From NCBI RefSeq assembly GCF_000828895.1, contig NZ_AP014568.1, positions 781,699-845,698 of the forward strand: a stretch of DNA of 64,000 nucleotides. Direction: 5' to 3'. The position numbers and the translations under genes were made by a program. This document shows, piece after piece, positions 44,975 to 54,637 of this stretch; positions within the stretch are counted from its first letter, which is position 1; every line of letters begins with the position of its first letter. Under the pieces are notes generated by a model. That model made no database searches. It was not told the origin of the DNA and saw only the letters and a list, made by a program, of their open reading frames with translations. The DNA comes from Serpentinimonas raichei (GTDB lineage: Bacteria > Pseudomonadota > Gammaproteobacteria > Burkholderiales > Burkholderiaceae_C).

Positions 44975-46468
44975 ATGAAGCCACACACCTTTCTTTGGCA
45001 CGACTACGAAACCTTTGGCGCCAAGGCCCGGCTGGACCGGCCGGCGCAGTTTGGCGCCGTGCGCACCGACGCCGAGCTCAACCCCATCGGCGCGCCGCTG
45101 ATGTTTTATTGCCGCCCGGCGCCCGACTATCTGCCCGACCCCGAGAGCTGCCTCATCACCGGCATCACGCCCCAGCAGTGCCTGCAACACGGCCTGCCCG
45201 AGCACGAGTTCGCCCAGCGCATCGAGGCCGAGCTGGGGCAGCCCGGCACCGTGGGCGTGGGCTTCAACTCGATTCGCTTCGACGACGAATTCACCCGCTT
45301 CATGCTCTGGCGCAACCTGCTCGACCCCTACGCGCGCGAGTGGAAAAACGGCTGCGGCCGTTGGGATCTGCTCGACGTGCTGCGCCTGTGCTACGCCCTG
45401 CGCCCCGAGGGCTTGCAGTGGCCGCTCAAGACCGACGGCCGGCCCAGCTTCAAGCTCGAAGACCTGGCGCGTGCCAACGGCATCGAACACGGGGCGGCGC
45501 ACGATGCCCTGTCGGACGTGTATGCCACGCTCGGCTTGGCGCGGCTGCTGCGCGAGCGCCAGCCGCGCTTGTTCGACTTTGCCTTGGGTCTGCACAAAAA
45601 AGAGCAGGTGGCGCACGAGCTGGGGCTGCCGACCACGCCGCAGCGGGCCCAGCCTTTTTTGCACGTGTCGGGGTTTTTCCCGCCCGAGCGCGGCTGCCTA
45701 GGGTTGATGTGGCCGCTGGCCAGCCACCCCAGCAACCGCAACGAGCTGCTGGCCTGGGACCTGGCCCACGACCCCGCCGAGTTGGCCACGCTCAACGCCG
45801 CCGAGGTGCGCGCGCGGCTCTTTGTGCGCCAAGAGGAGCTGCCTGCGGGGGTCAAGCGCCTGCCGCTCAAGAGCGTGCACCTGAACAAATCGCCGATGGT
45901 GGTGGGAAACCTCAAAACCCTGCGCCCCGAGCTGGCGCAGCGCTGGGGCATCGATCTGGAGCAAGGGCTGCGCCACGCCGAGCGCGCCGCGCTGCTGCCC
46001 GATTTGAGCGCGCTCTGGAGCGCGGTCTATGAGCGCAACGGCGGCACCCAGGCTGCGCAGACGGCCGCGCAAGCCAGCGCCACCCAGTCCGACCCTGAGC
46101 AGGATTTGTACGGCGGCTTCGTGGGCGACGCCGACCGCCTGCGCCTGCTGGAGTTGCGCCAGCGCCCAGCCGACGACCCGGCGTGGACGCGCACCCAGTT
46201 CGAGGACCCGCGCCTGGGTGAGCTGGTGTGGCGCTACCGGGCGCGCAACTTCCCCGAGCAACTCAGCGCGGCCGAGCAGGCGCGCTGGCGCACCCACTGC
46301 CAGGCGCGGCTGCTGCACGGGCAGGGCGGCGCGCTCACGCTGGAGCGCCAAATGGCGCGCATCGACGAGCTGGCCGAGCAGGCCGGCGAGCGCGGCGACG
46401 AACGCGCCGAAGCCATTTTGGGCGAGCTGCACGACTACGCGCTTGGCCTAGCCGAAGGCGTGGCGTAG
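44975..46468 (+). CDS. sbcB: Exodeoxyribonuclease I
   Basis: A 3'-to-5' single-strand DNA exonuclease used in mismatch repair and recombination. The DEDDh nuclease motifs are clear: HDYETFG (Asp10, Glu12), GFNSIRFDDEF, and AHDALSDVYAT near the end of the nuclease domain. Exo I SH3-like and C-terminal domains fill the remainder. The 497-residue length is normal. It is divergent from the MliC-like gene (65 bp between starts) and ends 90 bp before the HTH fusion gene. Confidence 0.96.
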   Translation: MKPHTFLWHDYETFGAKARLDRPAQFGAVRTDAELNPIGAPLMFYCRPAPDYLPDPESCLITGITPQQCLQHGLPEHEFAQRIEAELGQPGTVGVGFNSIRFDDEFTRFMLWRNLLDPYAREWKNGCGRWDLLDVLRLCYALRPEGLQWPLKTDGRPSFKLEDLARANGIEHGAAHDALSDVYATLGLARLLRERQPRLFDFALGLHKKEQVAHELGLPTTPQRAQPFLHVSGFFPPERGCLGLMWPLASHPSNRNELLAWDLAHDPAELATLNAAEVRARLFVRQEELPAGVKRLPLKSVHLNKSPMVVGNLKTLRPELAQRWGIDLEQGLRHAERAALLPDLSALWSAVYERNGGTQAAQTAAQASATQSDPEQDLYGGFVGDADRLRLLELRQRPADDPAWTRTQFEDPRLGELVWRYRARNFPEQLSAAEQARWRTHCQARLLHGQGGALTLERQMARIDELAEQAGERGDERAEAILGELHDYALGLAEGVA

Positions 46469-46501
46469 TTGGCATGAAAATGGATCAGTGATGCACAGAG
46501 C

Positions 46502-46528
46502 TTGACGCGAGGCGGTGTTCTATATAAA
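46502..46528 (+). promoter_or_regulatory. Candidate promoter of the HTH-cupin-methyltransferase gene
   Basis: TTGACG (46502-46507) and TATAAA (46523-46528) resemble sigma70 -35 and -10 elements, with a short 15 bp spacer. The region is AT-rich in an otherwise GC-rich window. The predicted transcription start (about 46535) falls in the left arm of the inverted repeat at 46534-46555. Confidence 0.5.
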
Positions 46529-46533
46529 CTATA

Positions 46534-46555
46534 GCAGTTCATTATATGGAACTGC
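46534..46555. promoter_or_regulatory. Perfect inverted repeat overlapping start region of the fusion gene
   Basis: GCAGTTC and GAACTGC are exact reverse complements separated by 8 AT-rich bases. The right arm contains the GGAA ribosome binding site of the gene that starts at 46559. The position suggests an autoregulatory operator for the HTH protein, acting on transcription and possibly hiding the ribosome binding site in an RNA hairpin. Binding is inferred, not shown. Confidence 0.65.
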
Positions 46556-46558
46556 ACC

Positions 46559-48583
46559 ATGGCAAGCAACACGGACAACTCGGATTTGGCACGCAACTTG
46601 CGCGCAGCCAGGGAGCGCCGGGGCTTGACCTTGACCGGTTTGGCGGAGCGCTCAGGCGTTGCCAAGTCCACTCTTTCTGGTCTTGAGTCAGCAGCAGGCA
46701 ATCCTACAGTGGCCACGCTGTGGGCTATCGCCAATGCCCTTGAGGTTTCATTTGGGGAGTTGCTTGGAACGGTGGGTGCGACAGGTTTTGCGTCCACAAC
46801 CGAGTTCGAAGCTGATGGGGTTGCTGTTCGATTTATTGAACAAAGTGAGTCGGCCCCAAGGTTGGAGTTGTACTGCGTAGAACTAAAGTTGGGCAGTTTA
46901 CAAGAGTCGGCACCGCATCCCAAGGGAGTAAGGGAGCGTGTGACGGTGCTTGGCGGTGCCTTGCTGGTGGGCCCCGTGCAAAGCCCGGCCCTTGTTCGGG
47001 CCGGTCAAACCCACGAGTTTGCAGCCGACGTGCCGCATGTGTACAGAGCGGTTGAGGCGCAGACCAAAGCCATGGTGTTGATCGAGTACCCCAGCGGGCA
47101 TGGCCTGGGCGATCAAGCCGAAATACACGTCCCATGGCCGACAACAGACAAGGGATGGGATGGATTGCGTTCGCTCGTGGACCGCCTCCTGATCGAAGTG
47201 TCAAACGGAGTGGGCGCGCGTGCGATCCGGTTTTTCGCCTGCGGGCAGGCAGCGCAGGCAGCGGTCAGCGAACTTTGCACGCGTTTGCCGGTGCTGCGCG
47301 ACCCCACTTTTTGTTGGCCGTTATTCTGTTTTGCTGATGCCGATCAGCAAGGCCCGTTTCTGGTGTTGTTGCCGTTGCGCTTCACGGCTGCAGATTGGGC
47401 TGCCGAACCAGTGTCTTCTTGCTCGGTGACGGCGACCCTGAGGTCAGCACGTACCCTGTCCTGTCAGGCTCAGTGGCCCGGTTTGAAGTTGACGATGGCT
47501 CAGTTGACGGATGCCAGAGCTGCAGCAGCAGGCCGTTCATGGATACTGGGGCCGTTGGCTGCTGAAGTGCTGTTGCAGCGCGGTGCGCTGGTGCTTCCAG
47601 GACGGCTCGAGCGGGTGGCGAAAATAGTTGACCAGGTTCATGCTGGCAATGAATCCACATCTTTTTCCGAAAGAATAGACGTGGTTGGCTATGATGCATT
47701 CGAATTAATCCATCCGGCTTATGCTAGGCAAGCCGTTGCAGTCGCAGAAGATATTCAACGGTACGCACCAGATGTGGGCTTGAATGAGGTGATCGATGTC
47801 GGATCGGGCCCCGGAGCGCCCATTCTGATGCTGCATGAATTGTTGCCCGACCTGCACTTTGTCGCGTTAGAGCCCGATCCCATGGCTTTTATTTGTCTGC
47901 AGCGCAATATCTGTGGGCTAGAGGCCGTGCGGGCGCAGCAGACCGGATTCCTCGAGTTTGACAGCAAAGACAACGCAACGCCGTTGATTACGTCAACCGG
48001 TGCCTCGCACCATTTTAACACTGCCTTTATGTTGCAACAGGCTGTGCGGCTGCTGCAGCCAGGTGGGCTATTGATCGTGGCCGACGAATTCATCCCTGAG
48101 TTTGACTCGGCGCAAGCGCGCAGTCTGGCTTTACTCCAACACCACGCTGCCTACATCCTGTGGGCCATGGCTTGGATCGAAAAATGTCAGGAATTCACAG
48201 ACCTGGGTCGAACCGGGGGGGCGTATTTTGCCTTGCGCCAGGCACTTGCTTTGGCGCTCGTTGATATCGAGTCGGGTCACGCAGTGGCAGCCATTAACCG
48301 CTGCCGGGAGATTTTTGCGCAAATCAAGCATGCCGGATTGGGTCAGTTTGATGGGAGTCAGATAGACGCTTATATCAATTTTTTCTGGTTGGAATTGCAA
48401 GCTATGGTGGCTGGTTTTGATTACGAAGTCGAGCGCAAAACACACCCGCGACGCTTCGTCGAATTGGCTGCTCTGGCCGGCCTAGAACTGGTGCGCAAGC
48501 GCAGAATATTTGCGACCAGTGGATCGGATGAATGGGGCGGTGGGACCTATGTGTTTACCCTTCGAAAACCGATGTTTCGCTAG
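46559..48583 (+). CDS. XRE-HTH / cupin / unknown domain / SAM methyltransferase fusion
   Basis: A 674-residue multidomain protein. Residues 9-64 form an XRE-type HTH (RRGLTLTGLAERSGVAKSTL). Residues 100-176 look like a cupin sensor domain (GGALLVGPV, HVYRA). Residues 190-360 are unrecognised. Residues 375-674 form a class I methyltransferase with motif I DVGSGPGAP (413-421), an acidic Glu438 at the end of strand 2, TGASHHFN (480-487) and LLQPGGLLIVADEF (498-511), and a conventional C-terminus. XRE-cupin regulators are often next to azlCD, but the methyltransferase part is unusual. azlC follows after 12 bp. Codon use looks less GC-rich than in neighbours. Confidence 0.82.
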   Translation: MASNTDNSDLARNLRAARERRGLTLTGLAERSGVAKSTLSGLESAAGNPTVATLWAIANALEVSFGELLGTVGATGFASTTEFEADGVAVRFIEQSESAPRLELYCVELKLGSLQESAPHPKGVRERVTVLGGALLVGPVQSPALVRAGQTHEFAADVPHVYRAVEAQTKAMVLIEYPSGHGLGDQAEIHVPWPTTDKGWDGLRSLVDRLLIEVSNGVGARAIRFFACGQAAQAAVSELCTRLPVLRDPTFCWPLFCFADADQQGPFLVLLPLRFTAADWAAEPVSSCSVTATLRSARTLSCQAQWPGLKLTMAQLTDARAAAAGRSWILGPLAAEVLLQRGALVLPGRLERVAKIVDQVHAGNESTSFSERIDVVGYDAFELIHPAYARQAVAVAEDIQRYAPDVGLNEVIDVGSGPGAPILMLHELLPDLHFVALEPDPMAFICLQRNICGLEAVRAQQTGFLEFDSKDNATPLITSTGASHHFNTAFMLQQAVRLLQPGGLLIVADEFIPEFDSAQARSLALLQHHAAYILWAMAWIEKCQEFTDLGRTGGAYFALRQALALALVDIESGHAVAAINRCREIFAQIKHAGLGQFDGSQIDAYINFFWLELQAMVAGFDYEVERKTHPRRFVELAALAGLELVRKRRIFATSGSDEWGGGTYVFTLRKPMFR

Positions 48584-48595
48584 CGGGGGGGTGGC

Positions 48596-49279
48596 ATGCA
48601 GCAGATAGTCAAAGGTTTGACGGACAGTCTTTCGATTGGTGCCGCTTATCTCCCGATTGCTTTTTCATTTGGCCTGGCTGCGCTCGAGGCTGGGTTTTCG
48701 CCCGCTGCTGCGGTGTTGCTGTCGGCGCTGGTGTTTGCCGGTGCCAGCCAGTTTGTGATGCTTGCTTTGATGGCCACTGGCACCGGTATGATGGCTGTGG
48801 TGGTTACCGTGTTGCTGATGAATGTGCGTCATCTTTTCTACGGCCCCGCCCTGTTGGCCAAACTCGGGTCTGGCCGGCCCAGTTGGCCTACACCGTTGCT
48901 GGCCTTTGGGCTCACCGATGAAGTGTTTGCCACCGCCTCTGGCAAGCTGGGGCAAATCCCGCTGGCCGATCGCGAAGGCTGGTATGTTGGATTGCAGGTG
49001 GGGGCTTACTCGATTTGGGTCTTGGGTACGGCATTGGGCGCCATGTTCGGTCGGCAACTGAGCGCGCAATCAGCTTTTTGGAGCGATGCCATGTCATTTG
49101 TATTGCCGGCGCTGTTTTTGGCCTTGTTGCTTGAAATTGCTGCGCAGACCCGGTGGCTGGTGCTTTTGGGGGCGGCCCTCACGACGACGGCGGCACTGCC
49201 ATTTATGCCGGCTTATCTGGCGCTGCTACTGGGCATGGTCGCGGGCGCTGCGCTGGGTTACCGACGGGGGGTGTCATGA
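48596..49279 (+). CDS. azlC: AzlC-family branched-chain amino acid exporter subunit
   Basis: 227 residues with about five to six hydrophobic helices and the AzlC features DSLSIGAAYLPIAFSFG, LVFAGASQFVMLAL and MNVRHLFYGPALL. With AzlD it forms a two-component exporter of branched-chain amino acids or analogues; the substrate here is not known. It starts 12 bp after the HTH fusion gene and overlaps azlD by 4 bp, so the three genes are probably co-transcribed. Confidence 0.92.
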   Translation: MQQIVKGLTDSLSIGAAYLPIAFSFGLAALEAGFSPAAAVLLSALVFAGASQFVMLALMATGTGMMAVVVTVLLMNVRHLFYGPALLAKLGSGRPSWPTPLLAFGLTDEVFATASGKLGQIPLADREGWYVGLQVGAYSIWVLGTALGAMFGRQLSAQSAFWSDAMSFVLPALFLALLLEIAAQTRWLVLLGAALTTTAALPFMPAYLALLLGMVAGAALGYRRGVS

Positions 49280-49605
49280 CTTTGATCGAAGCGTTCACGG
49301 TGCTGGCGGCTGCACTGGTGACTTTTTTATTGCGCTGGCTGCCGATGCTGGTCTGGCGCAACGCAGCGTCGGCGCCGACCACGGGAGTAAAGTCGATACT
49401 CAATGGCATCGGTCCGGCAGCCATTTGCGCTATGCTGGTGCTTGCTTTGGGATCGTTGCTGGAGTTGGAATGGCAACTTAACGCGTGGTTGCCAGCGCTG
49501 ATCGGTGTATTGGCCGTGTTTGCTGCCAAGTGGCGGCTGGGCGGGATCGCTTGGCCGACTCTGTTCGGTGCCTTGGCTTACGGTCTTTCGATGCATCTGT
49601 TCTGA
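49276..49605 (+). CDS. azlD: AzlD-family branched-chain amino acid exporter subunit
   Basis: 109 residues with three to four hydrophobic helices and the family motif [11 protein letters not shown] near the N-terminus. It is the small partner of AzlC. The start is fixed by the 4 bp ATGA overlap with azlC. A 164 bp gap leads to yebC. Confidence 0.9.
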   Translation: MTLIEAFTVLAAALVTFLLRWLPMLVWRNAASAPTTGVKSILNGIGPAAICAMLVLALGSLLELEWQLNAWLPALIGVLAVFAAKWRLGGIAWPTLFGALAYGLSMHLF

Positions 49606-49769
49606 GTTGCTCTGCTCAGGCATGGCCATGCTGCCAAGCCTCATGGCGTCGGTGCAGCGCGCCAGCTGGGCCCAGGGAAGTACAATCGAGGGTTTTTCCC
49701 TTGCGCCTGCGCGACGTGCGTGGGCACGCGTGGCGAACCGATCAACCAACTGCGAGGCATCTGACACCC

Positions 49770-50498
49770 ATGGCAGGGCATTCCAAATGGGCCAACATCC
49801 AGCACCGCAAGGGGCGTCAGGATGAAAAACGCGGCCGGGTCTGGACCCGCGTGATCCGCGAAATCATGGTGGCGGCGCGTCAAGGCGGCGGCGGCGACGC
49901 GGCGGCCAACCCGCGCCTGCGGCTGGCGATCGACAAGGCCAAGGCGGCCAATATGCCGGCCGACACCATCAAGCGCAACATAGACAAGGCCACGGGCAAC
50001 CTCGAAGGCGTGCAGTACGAGGAGATCCGTTACGAGGGCTACGGCATCGCCGGTGCGGCCGTGATCGTCGAAACCATGACCGACAACCGCGTGCGCACGG
50101 TGGCCGAAGTGCGCCACGCCTTCAGCAAGCACGGCGGCAATTTGGGCACCGAAGGCTCGGTGGCGTTCCAGTTCAAGCACTGCGGCCAGTTCATCTTCGC
50201 TCCCGGCGTGCCCGAAGAGCGGCTGTTCGAGGTGGCGCTGGAAGCCGGGGCCGAAGACGTGCTCGGCAGCGACGACGGCGCTTTCGAGGTGCTCACGGCG
50301 GTGACCGATTTCGAGGCCGTGCAGCAGGCGCTGCAAGGCGCGGGCCTGCGCCCCGAACTGGCCGAAGTGACGCTGCGCGCCGACAACCCGGTGGCCTTGA
50401 GCGGCGACGAGGCGCTGCGCATGCAAAAACTGCTCGACGCCCTAGAAGACCTCGACGACGTGCAAAACGTCTATCACAACGCAGAACTCAACCCATGA
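49770..50498 (+). CDS. yebC: YebC/PmpR-family DNA-binding regulatory protein
   Basis: 242 residues beginning [18 protein letters not shown], the classic YebC N-terminus; the frame extends upstream without similarity. Members act as transcriptional regulators, and some relatives help ribosomes through proline stretches. A TACAAT -10-like element at 49681-49686 lies about 80 bp upstream. Its stop overlaps purD by 4 bp. It heads a long operon of coupled genes through rng. Confidence 0.96.
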   Translation: MAGHSKWANIQHRKGRQDEKRGRVWTRVIREIMVAARQGGGGDAAANPRLRLAIDKAKAANMPADTIKRNIDKATGNLEGVQYEEIRYEGYGIAGAAVIVETMTDNRVRTVAEVRHAFSKHGGNLGTEGSVAFQFKHCGQFIFAPGVPEERLFEVALEAGAEDVLGSDDGAFEVLTAVTDFEAVQQALQGAGLRPELAEVTLRADNPVALSGDEALRMQKLLDALEDLDDVQNVYHNAELNP

Positions 50499-51787
50499 AC
50501 GCAGAACTCAAGGTGCTGGTGGTCGGCGGTGGCGGGCGCGAACACGCGCTGGCCTGGAAGCTCAAGCAGTCGCCGCGCGTGGCGCAGGTTTATGTGGCGC
50601 CGGGCAACGGCGGCACCGCGCTCGACCCAGCGCTGCAAAACGTGCCGATCAGCGACCCGACCGAGCTCGCGCGCTGGGCGCAGCAGCAGGGCATCGCCCT
50701 GACCGTGGTCGGCCCCGAGGGGCCGCTGGCGGCGGGCATCGTCGATGTCTTTCGCGCCCAGGGCTTGCGCATCTTTGGCCCCACGCAGGCGGCGGCGCAG
50801 CTCGAGAGCTCCAAGGCCTTTTCCAAGGCCTTCATGCAGCGCCACGGCATCCCGACAGCGGCCTACCAAGTCTTTGCCGAAGCACCCGCCGCCCACGCCT
50901 ACGTGGAGCAAATGGGCGCGCCGATCGTGGTCAAGGCCGATGGCTTGGCCGCTGGCAAGGGCGTGGTGGTGGCGCAAACGCTGGCCGAGGCGCACGCCGC
51001 CATCGATTTCATGCTGCAAGGCCAAGCGCCGGGGCTGGCCCACAACGCCGGCGGCGCGCGGGTGGTGATCGAAGCCTTTTTGCAGGGCGAAGAAGCCAGC
51101 TTCATCGTGCTCTGCGACGGCGTGCAAGCGCTGGCGCTGGCCAGCAGCCAAGACCACAAGCGCCTGCTCGACGCCGACCAGGGCCCCAACACCGGCGGCA
51201 TGGGGGCCTACTCGCCGGCCCCGGTGGTCACGCCCGAGGTGCACCAGCGCGCGCTCGACGAGGTGATTTTGCCGACGCTGCGCGGCATGGCCGCCGACGG
51301 CATCCCCTACACCGGCTTCCTCTACGCCGGGCTGATGATCGGCCCCGACGGCAGCGTGCGCACGCTCGAGTTCAACTGCCGCTTGGGCGACCCCGAAACG
51401 CAACCGATCCTGCTGCGCCTGCAAAGCGATCTGGCCGCGGTGTTGCTGGCGGCCACCGAGCAGCGCCTGCACGAGATCGAGCTGCAATGGGATGAGCGCG
51501 TGGCGCTGGGCGTGGTGCTGGCCGCGCACGGCTACCCCCAGCAGCCACGCACGGGCGACGCCATCGCACTCACCGCCCCTGATAGCCCAGATGCCGTGCT
51601 GTTCCACGCCGGCACGGCCTTGCAGCAGGGGCGGCTGTGCACCGCCGGCGGGCGCGTGCTCTGCGCCACCGCGCTCGGGGCCGACGTGGCGCAAGCGCAA
51701 CGCCGCGCCTACCAACTGGTGCAGGGCGTACACTACCCCGGCATGCAATACCGACACGACATCGGCTTTAGGGCCTTGCCCGCATGA
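50495..51787 (+). CDS. purD: Phosphoribosylamine--glycine ligase
   Basis: Second step of purine synthesis: makes GAR from phosphoribosylamine, glycine and ATP. The 430-residue protein has the N-terminal [15 protein letters not shown] and ATP-grasp segments [18 protein letters not shown] and [15 protein letters not shown]. Its stop overlaps the hemF start by 4 bp. Confidence 0.97.
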   Translation: MNAELKVLVVGGGGREHALAWKLKQSPRVAQVYVAPGNGGTALDPALQNVPISDPTELARWAQQQGIALTVVGPEGPLAAGIVDVFRAQGLRIFGPTQAAAQLESSKAFSKAFMQRHGIPTAAYQVFAEAPAAHAYVEQMGAPIVVKADGLAAGKGVVVAQTLAEAHAAIDFMLQGQAPGLAHNAGGARVVIEAFLQGEEASFIVLCDGVQALALASSQDHKRLLDADQGPNTGGMGAYSPAPVVTPEVHQRALDEVILPTLRGMAADGIPYTGFLYAGLMIGPDGSVRTLEFNCRLGDPETQPILLRLQSDLAAVLLAATEQRLHEIELQWDERVALGVVLAAHGYPQQPRTGDAIALTAPDSPDAVLFHAGTALQQGRLCTAGGRVLCATALGADVAQAQRRAYQLVQGVHYPGMQYRHDIGFRALPA

Positions 51788-52704
51788 GCGGCGCGCCCAC
51801 GGCCGCCATGCGCGACTACCTGCTGGGCTTGCAGCAGCGCATCACCTCGGCCATCACCGAGATCGACGGCCAGAGCTTTGTCTCCGACGCTTGGGAAAAG
51901 GCCCCCGGCGAACCCTTGCAAGGCAACGGCGTGACGCAGATTCTGGAAGGCGGCGCGGTGTTCGAGCGCGCCGGTTGCGGCTTTTCGCATGTGCAAGGCC
52001 AGCGCCTGCCGCCCTCGGCCACGCAGCACCGGCCCGAACTGGCTGGGGCCCCGTTCGAGGCGCTGGGCGTTTCGCTGGTGTTTCATCCGCGCAACCCCTA
52101 CGTGCCCACGGTGCACATGAACGTGCGCCAGATCACGGCGTTGCCGTCGGGTGGCGGCGCGCCGGTGAGCTGGTTTGGCGGCGGCATGGACCTCACGCCC
52201 TATTACGGTTTCGAGGAAGACGCGCAGCACTTTCACCGCACCTGCGCCGCCGCCCTGTCCCCCTTTGGCGCCGACAAATACCCGCGCTTCAAAGCCTGGT
52301 GCGACGATTATTTTTTTCTCAAGCACCGCAACGAAGCGCGCGGCATCGGCGGCATCTTCTACGACGACCTGTCCGAACTCGGCCTCGAGGGCGGGCTGGC
52401 GCTCACCCAAGCGGTGGGCGACGCCTTCTTGCACGCCTACCTGCCGCTGGTACAGCGGCGCCGCGACACGCCCTACGGCGAGCGCGAGCGCCAGTTTCAA
52501 CTCTACCGGCGCGGCCGCTACGTCGAATTCAACCTGGTGTGGGACCGGGGCACCCACTTTGGCCTGCAATCGGGCGGGCGCAGCGAATCCATTTTGCTCT
52601 CGATGCCGCCGCTGGTGCGCTGGGCTTACCAGGAACAACCGGCGGAGGGCACGCCCGAACACCGGCTGACGAGCGAGTTTTTGCCGCGGCGAGACTGGCT
52701 GTGA
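51784..52704 (+). CDS. hemF: Oxygen-dependent coproporphyrinogen-III oxidase
   Basis: Converts coproporphyrinogen III to protoporphyrinogen IX using O2, in heme synthesis. The 306-residue protein shows [30 protein letters not shown] and [19 protein letters not shown]. Its presence indicates aerobic heme synthesis, though an oxygen-independent enzyme could lie elsewhere. Overlaps purD and nadD by 4 bp each. Confidence 0.97.
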   Translation: MSGAPTAAMRDYLLGLQQRITSAITEIDGQSFVSDAWEKAPGEPLQGNGVTQILEGGAVFERAGCGFSHVQGQRLPPSATQHRPELAGAPFEALGVSLVFHPRNPYVPTVHMNVRQITALPSGGGAPVSWFGGGMDLTPYYGFEEDAQHFHRTCAAALSPFGADKYPRFKAWCDDYFFLKHRNEARGIGGIFYDDLSELGLEGGLALTQAVGDAFLHAYLPLVQRRRDTPYGERERQFQLYRRGRYVEFNLVWDRGTHFGLQSGGRSESILLSMPPLVRWAYQEQPAEGTPEHRLTSEFLPRRDWL

Positions 52705-53390
52705 GCGCCACCCCCGCGGCCGCGCAGCGCATCGGCGTGTTTGGCGGCGCCTTCGATCCGCCGCACTGGGCGCACCGGGCGCTGGCCGAGACGGCGCTGG
52801 CGCAACTGGCGCTCGACGCGCTGCTGATTTTGCCCACTGGCCACGCCTGGCACAAAAGCCGCGCACTCACGCCCGCGCCGCACCGGCTGGCGATGTGCAG
52901 GCTGGCCTTTGATGGGCTAGAGCGCGTGCACATCGACGCGCGCGAAACCCGCCGCCCCGGCCCCAGCTACACCGCCGACACCTTGCAGGAGCTGGCCGCC
53001 GAACACCCGGGGGCGCAGCTGTTTCTGGTGCTGGGGGCCGACCAGCTGCTCGCTTTCCAGAGCTGGCAGCGCTGGCAGGAGGTGCTGCGCCACGCCACGC
53101 TGGCGGTGGCCAATCGGCCCCTGCACGCCGACGGCAGGGTGGCCGACGGGCCGGTGGCCGAGCCCGACCTGAGCGGCATCGATCTGCCCTTCGAGCACCT
53201 GCAGATGCCGCTGCACCCGATCAGTGCCACGGCGGTGCGTGCGCGGGTGCGGGGCGCAGCGGGCGGCGGCCAAGGCGGCTCCGGCGGCCTCAACGAATTT
53301 TCCACGGCACAACCAGCGCTCGATCTGCTGGTGCCCGCCGCCGTGGCGCGGTATATTTCAGACCATCACCTTTACCATCAGCCAGAATGA
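52701..53390 (+). CDS. nadD: Nicotinate-nucleotide adenylyltransferase
   Basis: Adenylates nicotinate mononucleotide in NAD synthesis. The nucleotidyltransferase motifs are [19 protein letters not shown] and, near the C-terminus, HPISATAVR. 229 residues from the GTG start at 52701, chosen because it overlaps the hemF stop (GTGA) and matches NadD N-termini. A Gly-rich insert lies near residues 178-190. The stop overlaps rsfS by 4 bp. Confidence 0.94.
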   Translation: MSATPAAAQRIGVFGGAFDPPHWAHRALAETALAQLALDALLILPTGHAWHKSRALTPAPHRLAMCRLAFDGLERVHIDARETRRPGPSYTADTLQELAAEHPGAQLFLVLGADQLLAFQSWQRWQEVLRHATLAVANRPLHADGRVADGPVAEPDLSGIDLPFEHLQMPLHPISATAVRARVRGAAGGGQGGSGGLNEFSTAQPALDLLVPAAVARYISDHHLYHQPE

Positions 53391-54166
53391 GCAGTCAGCC
53401 CAGCAACGAACGCAGCCCCCTAGCCAGCGGCCCGAATACCTCCAGCGCCGAGGCAACCCAAGGGGTGCAGGCAGCCCTTGCGGGTGGCTCCCAGAGCGAA
53501 ACCATGGCCAAGCGCAACACCCAAAAGCTGCAGCGCGCCGCCGTCGATGGGCTGGAAGACGTGAAGGCGCAAGACATCCAGGTGTTCAACACCGAGGCGC
53601 TGTCGGCGCTGTTCGAGCGCGTGATCGTAGCCAGCGGCACCTCCAACCGCCAGACCAAGGCGCTGGCGGCCAGCGTCTGCGACGCGGTGCGCGAAGCCGG
53701 TTTTGACAAGCCGCGCGTGGAAGGCCAGGAAAACGGCGAGTGGATCGTCGTGGACTGCGGCGCGGTGGTGGTGCACGTGATGCAGCCCAGCATCCGCCAG
53801 TACTACCGGCTGGAAGAAATCTGGGGCAGCAAACCGGTGCGCCTGAAATTCGGCGCGCCGGCTCCGACGCAAGCGCGACCCGCTGCTGCCGGGGCCAAGG
53901 CCAAGACAAAGTCTGCCACAGCCAAGGCCAAGCCTGCCAAGCCTGCCAAGCCTGCCAAGCCTGCCAAGCCTGCCAAGCCTGACGGCGCCCCGGCGGCTCC
54001 AGCACGGGCAAAGTCAGCCAAGCCCGCCAAGTCGGACACAAGCCAAGCTGGCCCAGCCCGCACCAGGGCGGTCAAGCCCCTTAAGACCGAGTCTGCCGAA
54101 GCCGCCGCTGCGCCCGCCAAGCCACGGCCAGCGCGCCCCCGCGCCAGCCCCAAACCCGTGGCATGA
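53387..54166 (+). CDS. rsfS: Ribosomal silencing factor RsfS with Lys/Pro/Ala-rich tail
   Basis: RsfS binds ribosomal protein uL14 and blocks subunit joining in slow growth. The core domain (about residues 48-160) has [27 protein letters not shown] and [10 protein letters not shown]. The tail from about residue 165 to 259 is low-complexity Lys/Ala/Pro, containing five exact KPA repeats. The start at 53387 overlaps nadD by 4 bp; a Met at 53504 matches more family N-termini, so the first 39 residues may not be translated. rlmH overlaps by 4 bp. Confidence 0.93.
   Translation: MSSQPSNERSPLASGPNTSSAEATQGVQAALAGGSQSETMAKRNTQKLQRAAVDGLEDVKAQDIQVFNTEALSALFERVIVASGTSNRQTKALAASVCDAVREAGFDKPRVEGQENGEWIVVDCGAVVVHVMQPSIRQYYRLEEIWGSKPVRLKFGAPAPTQARPAAAGAKAKTKSATAKAKPAKPAKPAKPAKPAKPDGAPAAPARAKSAKPAKSDTSQAGPARTRAVKPLKTESAEAAAAPAKPRPARPRASPKPVA
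53930..53983 (+). repeat. 9 bp tandem repeat in the rsfS tail
   Basis: Five identical AAGCCTGCC units (53930-53974) are followed by one variant, AAGCCTGAC. Each unit encodes Lys-Pro-Ala, so gain or loss of units keeps the reading frame. Such repeats often change length by replication slippage. Confidence 0.95.
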
Positions 54167-54630
54167 AACTGGTCCTCGTCGCCGTCGGGCAGCGCCTGCC
54201 CGATTGGGCGCAGACCGCCTGCGACGATTTTGCCAAGCGGCTGCCACCCGATGCGCGCTTCGAGCTGCGCACGGTCAAGGCCGAACCGCGCGGCCACAAG
54301 TCGGTGGCGGCCTTGCGTGCCGCCGAGCGCGAGCGCATCGAAGCCGCCCTGCCCAAGGGCGCGCGGCTGGTGGTTCTGGATGAGCGCGGCAGCACCCTGA
54401 CCACGGCCGCGCTGGCGCGCCAGTGGCTGCAGTGGCAGCAGCAGGGCGACGACGTGGCGCTGCTCATCGGCGGCCCCGACGGCCTGGACCCAGCGCTCAA
54501 GTCCGCCGCACAGCAGAGCCTGCGCCTGTCGGACTTGACGCTGCCGCACGCGCTGGCCCGGCTGCTGCTGATCGAGCAACTGTACCGGGCCTGGTCGCTC
54601 AACGCCGGGCACCCCTACCACCGCGAGTAA
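54163..54630 (+). CDS. rlmH: 23S rRNA pseudouridine(1915)-N3 methyltransferase
   Basis: SPOUT-class methyltransferase that modifies pseudouridine 1915 of 23S rRNA in the assembled ribosome. The 155-residue protein has the knotted-fold motifs [27 protein letters not shown] and the C-terminal [16 protein letters not shown], all characteristic. It follows rsfS with a 4 bp overlap and precedes maf by 7 bp, the usual arrangement. Confidence 0.97.
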   Translation: MKLVLVAVGQRLPDWAQTACDDFAKRLPPDARFELRTVKAEPRGHKSVAALRAAERERIEAALPKGARLVVLDERGSTLTTAALARQWLQWQQQGDDVALLIGGPDGLDPALKSAAQQSLRLSDLTLPHALARLLLIEQLYRAWSLNAGHPYHRE

Positions 54631-54637
54631 CAAGCCA

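Noticed and set aside
42269..45664. A 1131-residue open frame on the minus strand opposite clpA and beyond
   Set aside because: It crosses several clearly real genes on other frames, has Ala/Arg/Gly-rich non-protein-like composition, and is expected in GC-rich DNA where stop codons are rare.
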